A stretch of DNA of 64,000 nt from Roseobacter sp. CCS2 (GTDB taxonomy: Bacteria; Pseudomonadota; Alphaproteobacteria; Rhodobacterales; Rhodobacteraceae). The notes under the pieces were generated by a model. It saw only the letters and a program-made list of their open reading frames with translations. It was not told where the DNA came from and did not search any database. How positions within the stretch are numbered: position 1 is the first letter of the stretch; every line of letters begins with the position of its first letter. The stretch is from contig NZ_AAYB01000003.1 in assembly GCF_000169435.1 (NCBI RefSeq), forward strand, positions 310,001 to 374,000, written 5' to 3'. Both the position numbers and the translations under genes were made by a program. Positions 1 to 8,716 of the stretch are shown here, in pieces.

Positions 1-99
1 TTATTTGCATAAAGGTTTTGAAGGTGGCCATCACAAGGCTTGTGCAAACACATTTCCGCGCCTAGCTTGAACATAACACGAAAATGGAGGGCGTAAGTT

Positions 100-1212
100 A
101 TGGCGCCCAAGCGTCCCAAAGGTGCGGGCGCGTTCCCCAAAGCGGTCGAGACCCCCGCGCCAAAACAGCCCGATCCTGCGGACCTCTATGCCGCGCTGGA
201 TCTGGGCACGAACAGTTGCCGCATGTTGATTGCCCAACCAAAGGGCAGCCAATTTCATGTGGTTGATAGCTTTTCAAAATCCGTACAATTGGGTGCGGGT
301 TTGGAAAACACAGGTCGGTTATCGCGCGCGTCGATGAACCGGACGATTTCTGCCATGCGCATTTGTCGTGAAAAGCTGAAACGCCATGGTGTTGAAAATA
401 TGCGCCTTGTGGCAACAGAGGCGTGTCGCCGTGCGTTGAATGGCGGGAATTTCGTCGCACAGGTGCGGCGCGAGACCGGGCTGAAGCTGGAAATCATCAA
501 ACCCGAGGAAGAGGCGCGTCTAGCAGTGATCTCCTGTGCGCCTTTGGTCAGTGTGAACACTGAACAGTTACTGGTCGTGGACATCGGCGGTGGATCGACC
601 GAGTTGGTGTGGATTGACCTGACCCATGTGCCAAAACGCGAACGTCCGCGGGCAATCATGCGGTTGCATGCCGGGTTCAAGTCTGATCCCGGCCCATTTG
701 CTGCGGCCAAGGTGGTTGATTGGATTTCAGTGCCTTTGGGTGTGGCGACACTGCGTGATCAGTTTTCCGATGTTGAGGATGACGCGGCGCGCTTTGCGCT
801 AATGAGCTGGTTTTTTGAGGAAAACCTAGAAGAGTTTTCACCCTATGCCGCTGCCCAAGCGCGTGAAGGTTTCCAGATTATCGGCACCAGCGGAACAGTG
901 ACAACGGTGGCGGCCAGTCATCTGGGCCTCAAGCGCTATGACCGGACCAAGGTTGACGGGCTGCGCATGACCTCTGATCAGATTGATACGGTGATCCGTG
1001 ATTATCTGACACTAGGCCCCGCAGGTCGCCGCGCCGATCCGCGCATCGGCAAGGACCGGCAGGCGCTGATCATGTCAGGCTCTGCCATTCTGCAAGCGCT
1101 GATGCGGCTTTGGCCGACCGACCGTTTGTCAGTCGCGGACCGTGGCCTGCGAGAAGGCCTGCTTTATGCGCAAATGTCGGCGCATGGGGTCTTGGAAGAC
1201 ACGCCGTTTTAG
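100..1212 (+). CDS. ppx: Ppx/GppA family phosphatase (exopolyphosphatase / pppGpp phosphohydrolase)
   Basis: The 370-residue protein belongs to the sugar-kinase/Hsp70-actin ATPase fold family that hydrolyses polyphosphate or the terminal phosphate of pppGpp. The first phosphate-binding loop is visible as LDLGTNSCRMLIA (about residues 33-45) and the second as VVDIGGGSTELVWI (about 160-173). It is short compared with the 500-residue E. coli enzymes, as is usual for the alphaproteobacterial single-module form. A strong GGAGG lies 9 nt before the ATG. The first 99 bases contain no gene; a weak TTGTGC-N17-TAGCTT pair near 40-68 could be its promoter. The next gene, rlmE, follows after 15 nt, so the two are probably co-transcribed. 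Sequence cannot decide between polyphosphate and pppGpp as the main substrate. Confidence 0.93.
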   Translation: MAPKRPKGAGAFPKAVETPAPKQPDPADLYAALDLGTNSCRMLIAQPKGSQFHVVDSFSKSVQLGAGLENTGRLSRASMNRTISAMRICREKLKRHGVENMRLVATEACRRALNGGNFVAQVRRETGLKLEIIKPEEEARLAVISCAPLVSVNTEQLLVVDIGGGSTELVWIDLTHVPKRERPRAIMRLHAGFKSDPGPFAAAKVVDWISVPLGVATLRDQFSDVEDDAARFALMSWFFEENLEEFSPYAAAQAREGFQIIGTSGTVTTVAASHLGLKRYDRTKVDGLRMTSDQIDTVIRDYLTLGPAGRRADPRIGKDRQALIMSGSAILQALMRLWPTDRLSVADRGLREGLLYAQMSAHGVLEDTPF

Positions 1213-1227
1213 GCGATAGGCGGGGCT

Positions 1228-1953
1228 ATGGCCAAGAAACCCACAAAAAAGAACACCTCCGGACGCGGACAGCGTGATTTGACCGTGAAGGTGAAAACCG
1301 CGCGCGGACGCAAGCTCAGCTCGACCCAATGGTTGCAGCGGCAGTTGAATGATCCTTACGTCAAACGCGCCCAGACCGAAGGGTATCGGGGCAGGGCGGC
1401 CTATAAGATATTGGAACTGGATGATAAATACCGCTTTCTGGTGCCTGGCGCGCGGATTGTCGATCTGGGTTGTGCGCCTGGCGGCTGGCTGCAAGTCGCC
1501 GTCAAACGCGCCAATACGCTGGGCGAACGCACGAGCAAGGCGCAAGGCTATGTACTGGGCGTCGACCTGCAAGAGGTGGAGCCGGTTGCAGGTGCGGAAA
1601 TCTATCAATTGGATTTCATGGAAGATGACGCCGATCTGAAAGTGAAAGAGTGGCTGGGTGGCAAAGCCGATGTGGTGATGTCGGATATGGCGGCCTCGGC
1701 CTCGGGCCATAAACAGACGGATCACCTGCGGATCATCGCGCTGTGCGAAGCGGCGGCCTATTTTGCTTTCGACGTGCTGGAAGAAGGCGGGACTTTCGTG
1801 GCAAAGGTGCTGGCAGGCGGGGCCGAGGGTGATTTGCAAAAACTGCTAAAGGCGCGGTTCAAAAAGGTTGCGAACGTGAAACCGCCAGCATCACGGTCGG
1901 ATAGTTCAGAGAAGTTCGTGGTGGCGACGGGGTTTAAGGGCGTTACAGGCTAG
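1228..1953 (+). CDS. rlmE: 23S rRNA (uridine-2552) 2'-O-methyltransferase RlmE/FtsJ
   Basis: The 241-residue protein is a Rossmann-fold SAM-dependent methyltransferase that modifies U2552 in the A-loop of 23S rRNA, a late step in 50S assembly. The catalytic lysine is in [15 protein letters not shown] (Lys60), the SAM-binding motif is DLGCAPGGW (79-87), and the remaining catalytic positions fall in [11 protein letters not shown] and GTFVAKVL. About 35 lysine/arginine-rich residues precede the core and probably contact RNA. Length matches the family. It follows the Ppx/GppA gene by 15 nt. Confidence 0.95.
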   Translation: MAKKPTKKNTSGRGQRDLTVKVKTARGRKLSSTQWLQRQLNDPYVKRAQTEGYRGRAAYKILELDDKYRFLVPGARIVDLGCAPGGWLQVAVKRANTLGERTSKAQGYVLGVDLQEVEPVAGAEIYQLDFMEDDADLKVKEWLGGKADVVMSDMAASASGHKQTDHLRIIALCEAAAYFAFDVLEEGGTFVAKVLAGGAEGDLQKLLKARFKKVANVKPPASRSDSSEKFVVATGFKGVTG

Positions 1954-2045
1954 ATGCGCAATGTTCGCTATGCGGACGAAGCTGCCGTTGGATGTATCGG
2001 CAAAAATCGCTATTCTTCACAGTTGGGCAATTTAGCGAGGTTTAG

Positions 2046-2570
2046 TTGAAAAAGTTGATAATCACCGGAGCGAATGGCGTCGGTAAAAGCCATTTCGCTG
2101 ACAAGTTGGTGTTGGCCCGACCAGAGATTCCTGTGATCTCTTTTGATGCAATAAAACTTCAAAAGCACTGGCAACAACGGCCTCGTGATGAGATCGACGC
2201 CGCGCTGGTTGAAGCGCTTGATACAGAAGAATGGATACTTGAGGGTGGACCAAGCCTCTTGGCTAAAGCTATTGAAACGGCCGACGCGCTTGTTTGGCTG
2301 GACCCCCCCGAACATGTCAGGGCATGGCAGCTTGCGACACGCCCGTGGAAACACTTTGGTCGCACCAGACCAGAACTTCCGCCCGGCAACATCGATTGGC
2401 CTTGGCAGCAATACAAGTTCGCTCTTCGCAGCCTAAAGAATAGGTCAAGGTTCCGCGCATACATATCGGACGTATTCAATAGTGAAGATCGGCTTCAAAA
2501 GTGGCGATGCCGCAATGAAAGTGATCGTATTGCAGTTGTTACCCAATGGGCAAGTGCTCAAGGTCGGTAG
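2046..2570 (+). CDS. Small P-loop nucleotide kinase-like ATPase
   Basis: The 174-residue protein starts with a Walker A loop, ITGANGVGKSHFA (about residues 6-18), followed by an acceptor-like VISFDAIKL. It resembles small adenylate-kinase-like ATPases often named topology-modulation or FlaR-like, whose substrates are unknown. The middle part, VWLDPPEHVRAW..RPWKHFGRTRP, is typical of that group. The start is TTG, chosen because AGCGAGG stands 5 nt upstream and the P-loop needs this N-terminus. It is flanked by the rlmE operon and the convergent glpR gene and shows no functional link to either. Confidence 0.75.
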   Translation: MKKLIITGANGVGKSHFADKLVLARPEIPVISFDAIKLQKHWQQRPRDEIDAALVEALDTEEWILEGGPSLLAKAIETADALVWLDPPEHVRAWQLATRPWKHFGRTRPELPPGNIDWPWQQYKFALRSLKNRSRFRAYISDVFNSEDRLQKWRCRNESDRIAVVTQWASAQGR

Positions 2571-2608
2571 ACAGTTTGGGCTCAAACCAGACCTTCTCGT
2601 GTCCAACA

Positions 2609-3367
2609 TCAAACCAAGGACGTTTTTGTTCCCCAATCCGCACACTGATTAATCAACGCCTCTGATGGCACCCTGTCTGTCACGAAGTGATCCACCTGTG
2701 CCAGTGACGCGATTTTCACCGGTGCTTTGCGCGTAAACTTTGTGCTGTCAGCCACCAGTATCGTGGCGCGTGCCGCCTGAATTACCTGTTGGCTGACCCG
2801 CACTTCTTCGGGATCGAAATCCAGCAGATCACCGCTGAGGTCGATGGCGGATGCGCCGATCACGGCGAAATCTACCTTGAACCGGTCGATAGCAAGGGTG
2901 GCGAGGTCGCCGACCAACCCGCCGTCTGAACGGCGCAGGCTGCCGCCGGCGACCACCACATTACAACTGGGGTTGCTGGCAAGGATGTTGGCAACGTTGA
3001 GGTTATTGGTGACGACCATCAGATTGTGATGCGTGTGCAGGGCATGCGCCACCGCTTCTGTCGTGGTGCCGATGTTCAGGAACAGTGAGGCGTTGTCAGG
3101 GATCAGCTGTGCTGTGCGCCGGGCGATCCTGATCTTGATGTCGCGGTTCAAGGCGCGTCTGTCGCCATAGCCGATATTGCTGACGCCAGAGGGCAGAACG
3201 GCACCGCCGTGAATACGCTCCAACAGCCCCGCAGCGCAAAGTTGGCGCAGGTCGCGGCGGATGGTTTGCACCGCGACGCCAAGATCTGTGGCCAAGTCCG
3301 TTGCGATGACTTTGCCATCTGTCTGGGCAAGGGTGCGGATGCGGGCGAGGCGGGTTTCGGTATCCAT
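2609..3367 (-). CDS. glpR: DeoR-family transcriptional repressor, GlpR-like
   Basis: The 252-residue protein has an N-terminal DeoR helix-turn-helix (about residues 20-41, VIATDLATDLGVAVQTIRRDL) and a C-terminal sugar-phosphate sensor domain with the LFLNIGTTTEAVAHAL segment. In this family the C-terminal domain binds a phosphorylated metabolite, for GlpR sn-glycerol-3-phosphate, which releases DNA. It is transcribed divergently from glpD and glpK, which fits a local repressor of glycerol-3-phosphate use. The shared intergenic region carries repeated TTCG-type boxes. The role is inferred from family and location. Confidence 0.9.
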   Translation of the reverse strand: MDTETRLARIRTLAQTDGKVIATDLATDLGVAVQTIRRDLRQLCAAGLLERIHGGAVLPSGVSNIGYGDRRALNRDIKIRIARRTAQLIPDNASLFLNIGTTTEAVAHALHTHHNLMVVTNNLNVANILASNPSCNVVVAGGSLRRSDGGLVGDLATLAIDRFKVDFAVIGASAIDLSGDLLDFDPEEVRVSQQVIQAARATILVADSTKFTRKAPVKIASLAQVDHFVTDRVPSEALINQCADWGTKTSLV

Positions 3368-3369
3368 AT

Positions 3370-3469
3370 GTTCGTTTATGAAGTTAAGCGAATACGGTGC
3401 AAGTCAAATGTCATAGAAACATAAGGTTCGCGTATTTCGTATTGTTTTCGTATAGGAATTGGCGAACAT
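3370..3469. promoter_or_regulatory. Candidate GlpR operator region between glpR and glpD
   Basis: This A/T-rich stretch carries TTCG-centred repeats: TTCGTTTA at 3371, then TTCGCGTA (3427), TTCGTATT (3436) and TTCGTATA (3447) spaced about one helical turn apart, with inverted partners GCGAATAC (near 3388) and GCGAACAT (3462). DeoR-family repressors typically bind clustered short repeats. The assignment is inferred from repeat clustering and the neighbouring repressor gene. Confidence 0.5.
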
Positions 3470-3536
3470 CTTGCCCGCGGTGGCTTGCACCTGTCTGGCA
3501 GATGTCTAAACCGCCGTTAAACGAATGAGGCACGAC

Positions 3537-5078
3537 ATGAACGCGGACTTTGATATCTTTGTGATCGGTGGTGGGATCAACGGCTGCGGCATCGCGCGCG
3601 ATGCGGCGGGGCGCGGGTTGAAGGTGGGTCTGGCCGAGATGAATGATCTGGCCGGCGCCACGTCTTCAGCGTCGACCAAACTGTTCCATGGTGGCCTGCG
3701 CTATCTTGAGTTTTTTGAGTTTGGTCTGGTGAAAAAGGCGCTGGTGGAACGTGAAGTGCTGCTTAAGAATATGCCCCACATCTCTTGGCCGATGCGCTTT
3801 GTGCTGCCCTATCATGCCGATATGCGGTTCGAAAATGACACGCCAACGTCGAAACTGCTGTCGACCGTGATGCCGTGGATGAAGGGCAGGCGGCCAGCGT
3901 GGCTGATCCGGCTTGGTCTGTTCATGTACGACAATCTGGGCGGGCGAAAGATTTTGCCGGGCACGCATGTTGTGGACCTGACGAAGCGGGAAACCGGCGC
4001 GCCGCTGAAAAGCAAGTTCAATAAAGCCTATGAATACTCTGATTGCTGGATCGAGGATTCGCGCCTGGTGGTGCTGAATGCGCGGGATGCAGAGGAACGC
4101 GGTGCGCAGATCATGACGCGCACCAAAGTGGTCAGTGCGGCCCGTGTCGATGGCACATGGGAGATTGTGACAGAACATAACGGTGTCCAGCAAACGCATA
4201 CGGCGCGCGCGCTGGTCAATGCCGGTGGCCCTTGGGTGGAAAACATCGTGCGCGATGTGGCGCGGTTGAATACATCCGAAGGTGTGCGGCTGGTCCGTGG
4301 CAGCCATATCGTGACCAAAAAACTGTTTGATCATGACAAAAGCTATTTCTTTCAGGGCGAGGATGGGCGGATTATCTTTGCTATTCCTTACGAGACGGAT
4401 TTCACACTGATCGGCACAACCGATGCCGAGCATGAAAACCTGTCGGAAAAACCGTATGCGACCGATGAAGAGCAGGATTACCTGTGTGCCTTTGCGTCGC
4501 AGTATTTTGAAAAACCAGTGACGCGTGATGATGTGGTTTGGACATATTCGGGTGTGCGCCCGCTTTATGATGATGGCGCAAAGTCCGCGACCGCAGCGAC
4601 GCGCGATTATGTGTTGTCGCTGGATGACAATGGCGCGCCTTTGCTCAATATCTTTGGCGGCAAGATCACCACCTATCGCAAACTGGCTGAGAATGCGTTG
4701 AAAAAGTTGACACCGCTGGTGGGTGGCGGTGATCCTTGGACAGCAGATGCGCCTTTGCCCGGCGGTGATTTCAAAGTGAGCGCGCGTGATCAATTGGTTG
4801 CGGATTTGCAGACGGATTATTCCTTTCTTGATGCGCGGTGGGCGCTGCGCCTGATCAAAGGGTACGGCACGGACGCAAAGAATATCTTAGGTGATGCTAA
4901 GGCGGCCACTGACTTGGGTCAGAATTTTGGCGCGACATTAACCGAGGCCGAGGTGAAGTGGCTGATGGCAAAGGAATATGCGGTCAGCGCCGAAGATGTG
5001 GTTTGGCGCCGTTCCAAACTGGGCCTGCGTTTGACCAAAGATCAGATTGCGGCCCTTGACGCTTTCATGACGGCTTGA
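3537..5078 (+). CDS. glpD: Glycerol-3-phosphate dehydrogenase (aerobic, FAD, GlpD)
   Basis: The 513-residue flavoprotein oxidises sn-glycerol-3-phosphate to dihydroxyacetone phosphate at the inner membrane and passes electrons to ubiquinone. The FAD dinucleotide motif is at the N-terminus ([19 protein letters not shown], residues 9-27), followed by the family segment [18 protein letters not shown] later [13 protein letters not shown] segment is also typical. An in-frame ATG at 3525 would add four residues, but GAGG at 3527-3530 sits 6 nt before the ATG at 3537, so I chose the latter. glpK follows after 28 nt in the same operon. No glycerol facilitator gene is present here. Confidence 0.96.
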   Translation: MNADFDIFVIGGGINGCGIARDAAGRGLKVGLAEMNDLAGATSSASTKLFHGGLRYLEFFEFGLVKKALVEREVLLKNMPHISWPMRFVLPYHADMRFENDTPTSKLLSTVMPWMKGRRPAWLIRLGLFMYDNLGGRKILPGTHVVDLTKRETGAPLKSKFNKAYEYSDCWIEDSRLVVLNARDAEERGAQIMTRTKVVSAARVDGTWEIVTEHNGVQQTHTARALVNAGGPWVENIVRDVARLNTSEGVRLVRGSHIVTKKLFDHDKSYFFQGEDGRIIFAIPYETDFTLIGTTDAEHENLSEKPYATDEEQDYLCAFASQYFEKPVTRDDVVWTYSGVRPLYDDGAKSATAATRDYVLSLDDNGAPLLNIFGGKITTYRKLAENALKKLTPLVGGGDPWTADAPLPGGDFKVSARDQLVADLQTDYSFLDARWALRLIKGYGTDAKNILGDAKAATDLGQNFGATLTEAEVKWLMAKEYAVSAEDVVWRRSKLGLRLTKDQIAALDAFMTA

Positions 5079-5106
5079 AACAAAAAGACGAAACGGGGGG
5101 ACTTTC

Positions 5107-6597
5107 ATGAGCTATATTCTGGCCATTGACCAAGGCACGACGTCAAGCCGCGCAATCATCTTTGATGCCGATATGCGGATCAAAGCGACGGCACAGGAAG
5201 AATTCACCCAGCATTTCCCGCAATCGGGCTGGGTGGAACATGATCCATCCGATATCTGGTCTTCTGTTGCCTCTACCTGTCGTGGCGCGATTGAAAAGGC
5301 GGGGATCACGGCAGATGATGTCGCGGCGATTGGTATTACGAACCAGCGCGAAACAACCCTGATCTGGGACAAGACGACGGGCGAGCCGATCCACAATGCG
5401 ATTGTCTGGCAGGACCGGCGGACCGCGCCGTTCTGTGAGGAGTTACGCAAAGAGGGGTTCGAGGCGACGATCACGCAGAAAACTGGCCTGCTGGCGGACC
5501 CGTATTTTTCGGGCACAAAAGTGAACTACATCCTTGATAAGGTTGATGGCGCCCGCGCGCGGGCCGAAGCGGGCGAGTTGCTTTTTGGTACTGTTGATTG
5601 CTTTCTGATCTGGAAGCTGACAGGCGGCAAGCGCCACGTCACGGATGCCACAAATGCTGCCCGCACAATGCTTTATGATATCCGTAAGGGCCAGTGGAGC
5701 ACAACGATCTGCGCGCGTTTCGGGATACCAACGCAGATGCTGCCAGAGGTGTTGGATTGTGCCGCAGACTTTGGCATGACCCGTGCGGACCTTTTTGGCA
5801 AGGAACTGCCGATTCTGGGCGTTGCGGGTGACCAGCAGGCGGCGACGATCGGGCAGGCCTGTTTTGAACCGGGGATGCTGAAATCCACCTATGGCACGGG
5901 GTGTTTCGCGCTGCTGAATACTGGTGATACGCTGGTGGAAAGCAAGAAGCGCCTTTTAGGCACGATTGCCTATCAATTTGATGGCAAACCCACCTACGCG
6001 CTGGAAGGGTCGATCTTTATTGCGGGGGCGGTTGTGCAGTGGCTGCGCGATGGTTTGAAAATCATCCGCGATGCCAAGGAAACGCAGCCGTTGGCAGAAA
6101 CGGCAGACGAGGGCCAAGAGCTTTATATGGTGCCTGCTTTCACGGGCCTTGGCGCACCTTATTGGGACGCAGACGCGCGGGGTGCGATTTATGGCATAAC
6201 ACGCAATTCCGGCCCGGCAGAATTTGCGCGGGCAGCGCTGGAAAGTGTTGGGTTCCAGACCCGTGATCTGTTAGAGGCGATGAAGAGCGATTGGCAAGCC
6301 TCTGACCAGAAAGGTGTTTTACGCGTTGATGGTGGCATGAGCGCCTCGGATTGGTCGATGCAATTTCTGTCTAACATCATTGGTGCACCGGTGGACCGGC
6401 CAACGGTTTTGGAAACGACAGCGTTGGGTGTAGCGTGGCTGGCGGGCATGCGTGCCGGGGTTTACCCTGATCAGGCCGGGTTCGCGGCCAATTGGGCGCT
6501 TGATCAGCGGTTTGAGCCACAGATGGATGAGGCGATGCGGGACAGGCGGTATGCGGGTTGGCAGGATGCTGTACGGCGGACATTGACCGCAAATTAA
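5107..6597 (+). CDS. glpK: Glycerol kinase
   Basis: The 496-residue protein phosphorylates glycerol to sn-glycerol-3-phosphate in the cytoplasm, supplying GlpD. FGGY-kinase signatures are present: [15 protein letters not shown] at the N-terminus, the substrate segment [10 protein letters not shown], and a C-terminal [15 protein letters not shown]. Length is standard for GlpK. A GGGGG run lies 6 nt before the ATG. Its TAA stop shares TTAA with the stop of the convergent downstream gene. Control by GlpR through the glpD promoter is likely. Confidence 0.97.
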   Translation: MSYILAIDQGTTSSRAIIFDADMRIKATAQEEFTQHFPQSGWVEHDPSDIWSSVASTCRGAIEKAGITADDVAAIGITNQRETTLIWDKTTGEPIHNAIVWQDRRTAPFCEELRKEGFEATITQKTGLLADPYFSGTKVNYILDKVDGARARAEAGELLFGTVDCFLIWKLTGGKRHVTDATNAARTMLYDIRKGQWSTTICARFGIPTQMLPEVLDCAADFGMTRADLFGKELPILGVAGDQQAATIGQACFEPGMLKSTYGTGCFALLNTGDTLVESKKRLLGTIAYQFDGKPTYALEGSIFIAGAVVQWLRDGLKIIRDAKETQPLAETADEGQELYMVPAFTGLGAPYWDADARGAIYGITRNSGPAEFARAALESVGFQTRDLLEAMKSDWQASDQKGVLRVDGGMSASDWSMQFLSNIIGAPVDRPTVLETTALGVAWLAGMRAGVYPDQAGFAANWALDQRFEPQMDEAMRDRRYAGWQDAVRRTLTAN

Positions 6598-7247
6598 GAG
6601 GCGCGGTGGCCCATTTCCCAAACCTCAAACTCTGCCGCGCGTTTTTCCCGCAGCTTCGCCTCCACCTCTGCTGACAGTGTGAGGCCCACCTTGGGCGAAA
6701 CATTTTTTTGTTTCAGCGTAATGGTCATATCCAATCGCTGTTCAAGATACCCGATTACCTTGTCCCACTGCTCATATTGAAACAGATGCTGCGCGCCGAC
6801 CTCGCCGTCGTTGATCCGCAGAAATTTGTTTTGTGACCCGACGTTGGCAAAGGGGGCAGGCGTGCCTTTGCAGTATTCCAGCACAAAGTTATCAAAGCTG
6901 ACGTCGCGTGTGCTGTTTTCATGCCCGATCAGGTCTTCGCGCGTGCGATACCGATACCAGCTGCCTAGCCAGTCAATGGGGTTGCGCACGATCGCCATCA
7001 GTTCGGGGTTTTGCCCGCCTGCTTGTTTGAAAAGTGGTTTGAAGAATCGTTTGTAGCGGTAGCAAGGGGCATGCTTCAGCTCGGGCGGATCACGCACAAC
7101 TATGGATGCACGTGGCGCCAGTGCGCCCTGCAATGCGGTTGATCCTGTCTTGGGTACTGCCAGCAGCACCAGATTTTCTTTCCAGAAAACAAGCATTTGT
7201 TTGCTGTCTTTCGTCCTATTTCTCACCAATGCTAGGCCATAAACCAT
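6594..7247 (-). CDS. Sulfotransferase-family protein
   Basis: The 217-residue protein carries a PAPS 5'-phosphosulfate-binding loop, VPKTGSTAL (about residues 31-39), and a 3'-phosphate-binding segment, [15 protein letters not shown]. These place it in the bacterial sulfotransferase family 2-like group. The acceptor (sugar, lipid or other) cannot be predicted. The start at 7247 is favoured by AGGTGG 7 nt upstream; Met18 at 7196 has a poorer site but would begin just before the conserved core. It is divergent from recA, about 80 nt from the SOS box, and its stop overlaps that of glpK. Confidence 0.75.
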   Translation of the reverse strand: MVYGLALVRNRTKDSKQMLVFWKENLVLLAVPKTGSTALQGALAPRASIVVRDPPELKHAPCYRYKRFFKPLFKQAGGQNPELMAIVRNPIDWLGSWYRYRTREDLIGHENSTRDVSFDNFVLEYCKGTPAPFANVGSQNKFLRINDGEVGAQHLFQYEQWDKVIGYLEQRLDMTITLKQKNVSPKVGLTLSAEVEAKLREKRAAEFEVWEMGHRAS

Positions 7248-7325
7248 TCCTTAACCACCTTTGGATGAGGGTGGTACATGAAAATTTATGTTGCAATGTT
7301 CTGCTTTTGATCTCATTAACGATGA

Positions 7326-7340
7326 GAACACAATGAGAAC
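7326..7340. promoter_or_regulatory. LexA (SOS) box upstream of recA
   Basis: The sequence GAAC-ACAATGA-GAAC is the reverse complement of the alphaproteobacterial LexA site GTTC-N7-GTTC. It ends 50 nt before the recA start and overlaps the position where a -10 element would sit downstream of TTGATC at 7307. Repression by LexA and induction on DNA damage follow from established knowledge of this site type. Confidence 0.85.
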
Positions 7341-7390
7341 AAAAGCAGTGATTGCCGCCATTTGGGTGGCGTGAAATAAGGACAGGACAC

Positions 7391-8473
7391 ATGGCAACGG
7401 CAGAACTCCTCAAGATGACTGATAAGAAGACCGCGGATAAAGAAAAGGCGCTGGAAAGCGCGCTGGCGCAGATCGAACGACAGTTCGGCAAGGGCTCTAT
7501 TATGAAGCTCGGCGGCGAAAACAAGATGCCCGAGATTGAGGCGACATCGACCGGTTCGCTGGGTCTGGATATCGCGCTTGGGATAGGTGGCCTGCCCAAA
7601 GGCCGCGTGATCGAGATTTATGGCCCGGAATCGTCCGGTAAAACGACGCTGACCTTGCATGCGATTGCGGAAGAGCAGAAAAAAGGCGGCGTTTGTGCCT
7701 TTGTTGATGCGGAACATGCGCTTGATCCGCAGTACGCCAAAAAACTGGGCGTGAACCTGGATGAGTTGCTGATTTCGCAGCCTGACACTGGTGAACAAGC
7801 GTTGGAGATTGTCGATACGCTGGTCCGGTCCGGTGCGGTGAATATGGTGATCGTAGATTCGGTTGCAGCACTAACGCCGAAATCTGAGCTAGAAGGCGAT
7901 ATGGGCGACAGCTCTGTCGGGGTGCATGCGCGTTTGATGTCTCAGGCGATGCGCAAACTGACCGGGTCGATCAACCGGTCTGGCTGTATGGTGATTTTCA
8001 TCAACCAAATCCGGATGAAGATCGGTGTGATGTTCGGGTCACCCGAAACGACAACTGGTGGTAATGCGCTGAAATTCTATGCCTCTGTCCGTCTGGATAT
8101 CCGCCGTATTGGTGCGATCAAGGATCGTGATGAGGTTGTGGGCAACGCGACACGCGTGAAAGTGGTTAAGAACAAGGTGGCCCCGCCATTCAAACAGGTG
8201 GAATTCGACATCATGTATGGCGAGGGCATCTCGAAGATGGGTGAACTGCTTGATCTGGGCGTAAAGGCCGGTGTGGTCGAAAAATCAGGCGCTTGGTTCA
8301 GCTATGGTGATGAACGGATCGGGCAGGGGCGTGAAAACTCCAAGATATTCTTGCGCGAAAATCAAAGCATTGCGCTGGAAATCGAAGATAAGATTCGCGC
8401 GGCCCATGGTCTGGATTTCGATCTGCCAGAGGGCAACCATGATGACGGTGATGACGACCTCGTAGAGGTTTAA
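7391..8473 (+). CDS. recA: Recombinase RecA
   Basis: The 360-residue RecA protein forms filaments on single-stranded DNA for homologous recombination and stimulates LexA self-cleavage. Walker A is GPESSGKTT (residues 78-86); the loop segment [22 protein letters not shown] and the C-terminal acidic tail ([10 protein letters not shown]) are typical. The reading frame extends 13 codons upstream, but AAGGACAGG lies just before the ATG at 7391, giving the standard MATAELLKM start. The gene stands alone, with a LexA box upstream and a hairpin terminator downstream. Confidence 0.98.
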   Translation: MATAELLKMTDKKTADKEKALESALAQIERQFGKGSIMKLGGENKMPEIEATSTGSLGLDIALGIGGLPKGRVIEIYGPESSGKTTLTLHAIAEEQKKGGVCAFVDAEHALDPQYAKKLGVNLDELLISQPDTGEQALEIVDTLVRSGAVNMVIVDSVAALTPKSELEGDMGDSSVGVHARLMSQAMRKLTGSINRSGCMVIFINQIRMKIGVMFGSPETTTGGNALKFYASVRLDIRRIGAIKDRDEVVGNATRVKVVKNKVAPPFKQVEFDIMYGEGISKMGELLDLGVKAGVVEKSGAWFSYGDERIGQGRENSKIFLRENQSIALEIEDKIRAAHGLDFDLPEGNHDDGDDDLVEV

Positions 8474-8503
8474 GGTTGCAGACGGCGACTGCATAAACGC
8501 CCA

Positions 8504-8521
8504 CACCATGAAATCATGGTG
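8504..8521. repeat. Short perfect inverted repeat downstream of recA
   Basis: CACCATGA and TCATGGTG form perfect 8-nt arms separated by two A residues, 30 nt after the recA stop. It could be a hairpin in the recA 3' end or a protein-binding site; nothing else supports either. Confidence 0.4.
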
Positions 8522-8534
8522 GAGAATATCCGGG

Positions 8535-8568
8535 AAAGGGTGTCGTAGAATGCGGCGCCCTTTTTCGT
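8535..8568 (+). terminator. Rho-independent terminator of recA
   Basis: AAAGGGTGTC pairs with GGCGCCCTTT (10 bp with two G-U pairs) around a 9-nt loop, followed by TTTTTCGTTT. The remaining 150 nt before alaS hold no recognisable gene and probably include the alaS promoter. Confidence 0.8.
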
Positions 8569-8716
8569 TTAGTTCAGAAAATTTTGTGAATTTATCTGCG
8601 GCCTCTCTTGGTTGGTTCGATCAACGAAGAAAGCCATAAGGTCATTGTCTGTGGACAGTGTGCAGGTGCGGGGCTATTTCTGCGTTTCAACTGAGTTTCT
8701 TGCTTGAAAGCGCGCC

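Noticed and set aside
1129..1839. Minus-strand open frame across the Ppx/GppA and rlmE genes
   Set aside because: Spans two well-supported sense genes and has no domain pattern.
3666..4793. Minus-strand open frame of 375 codons inside glpD
   Set aside because: The sense strand is a clear GlpD; the antisense product has no family pattern.
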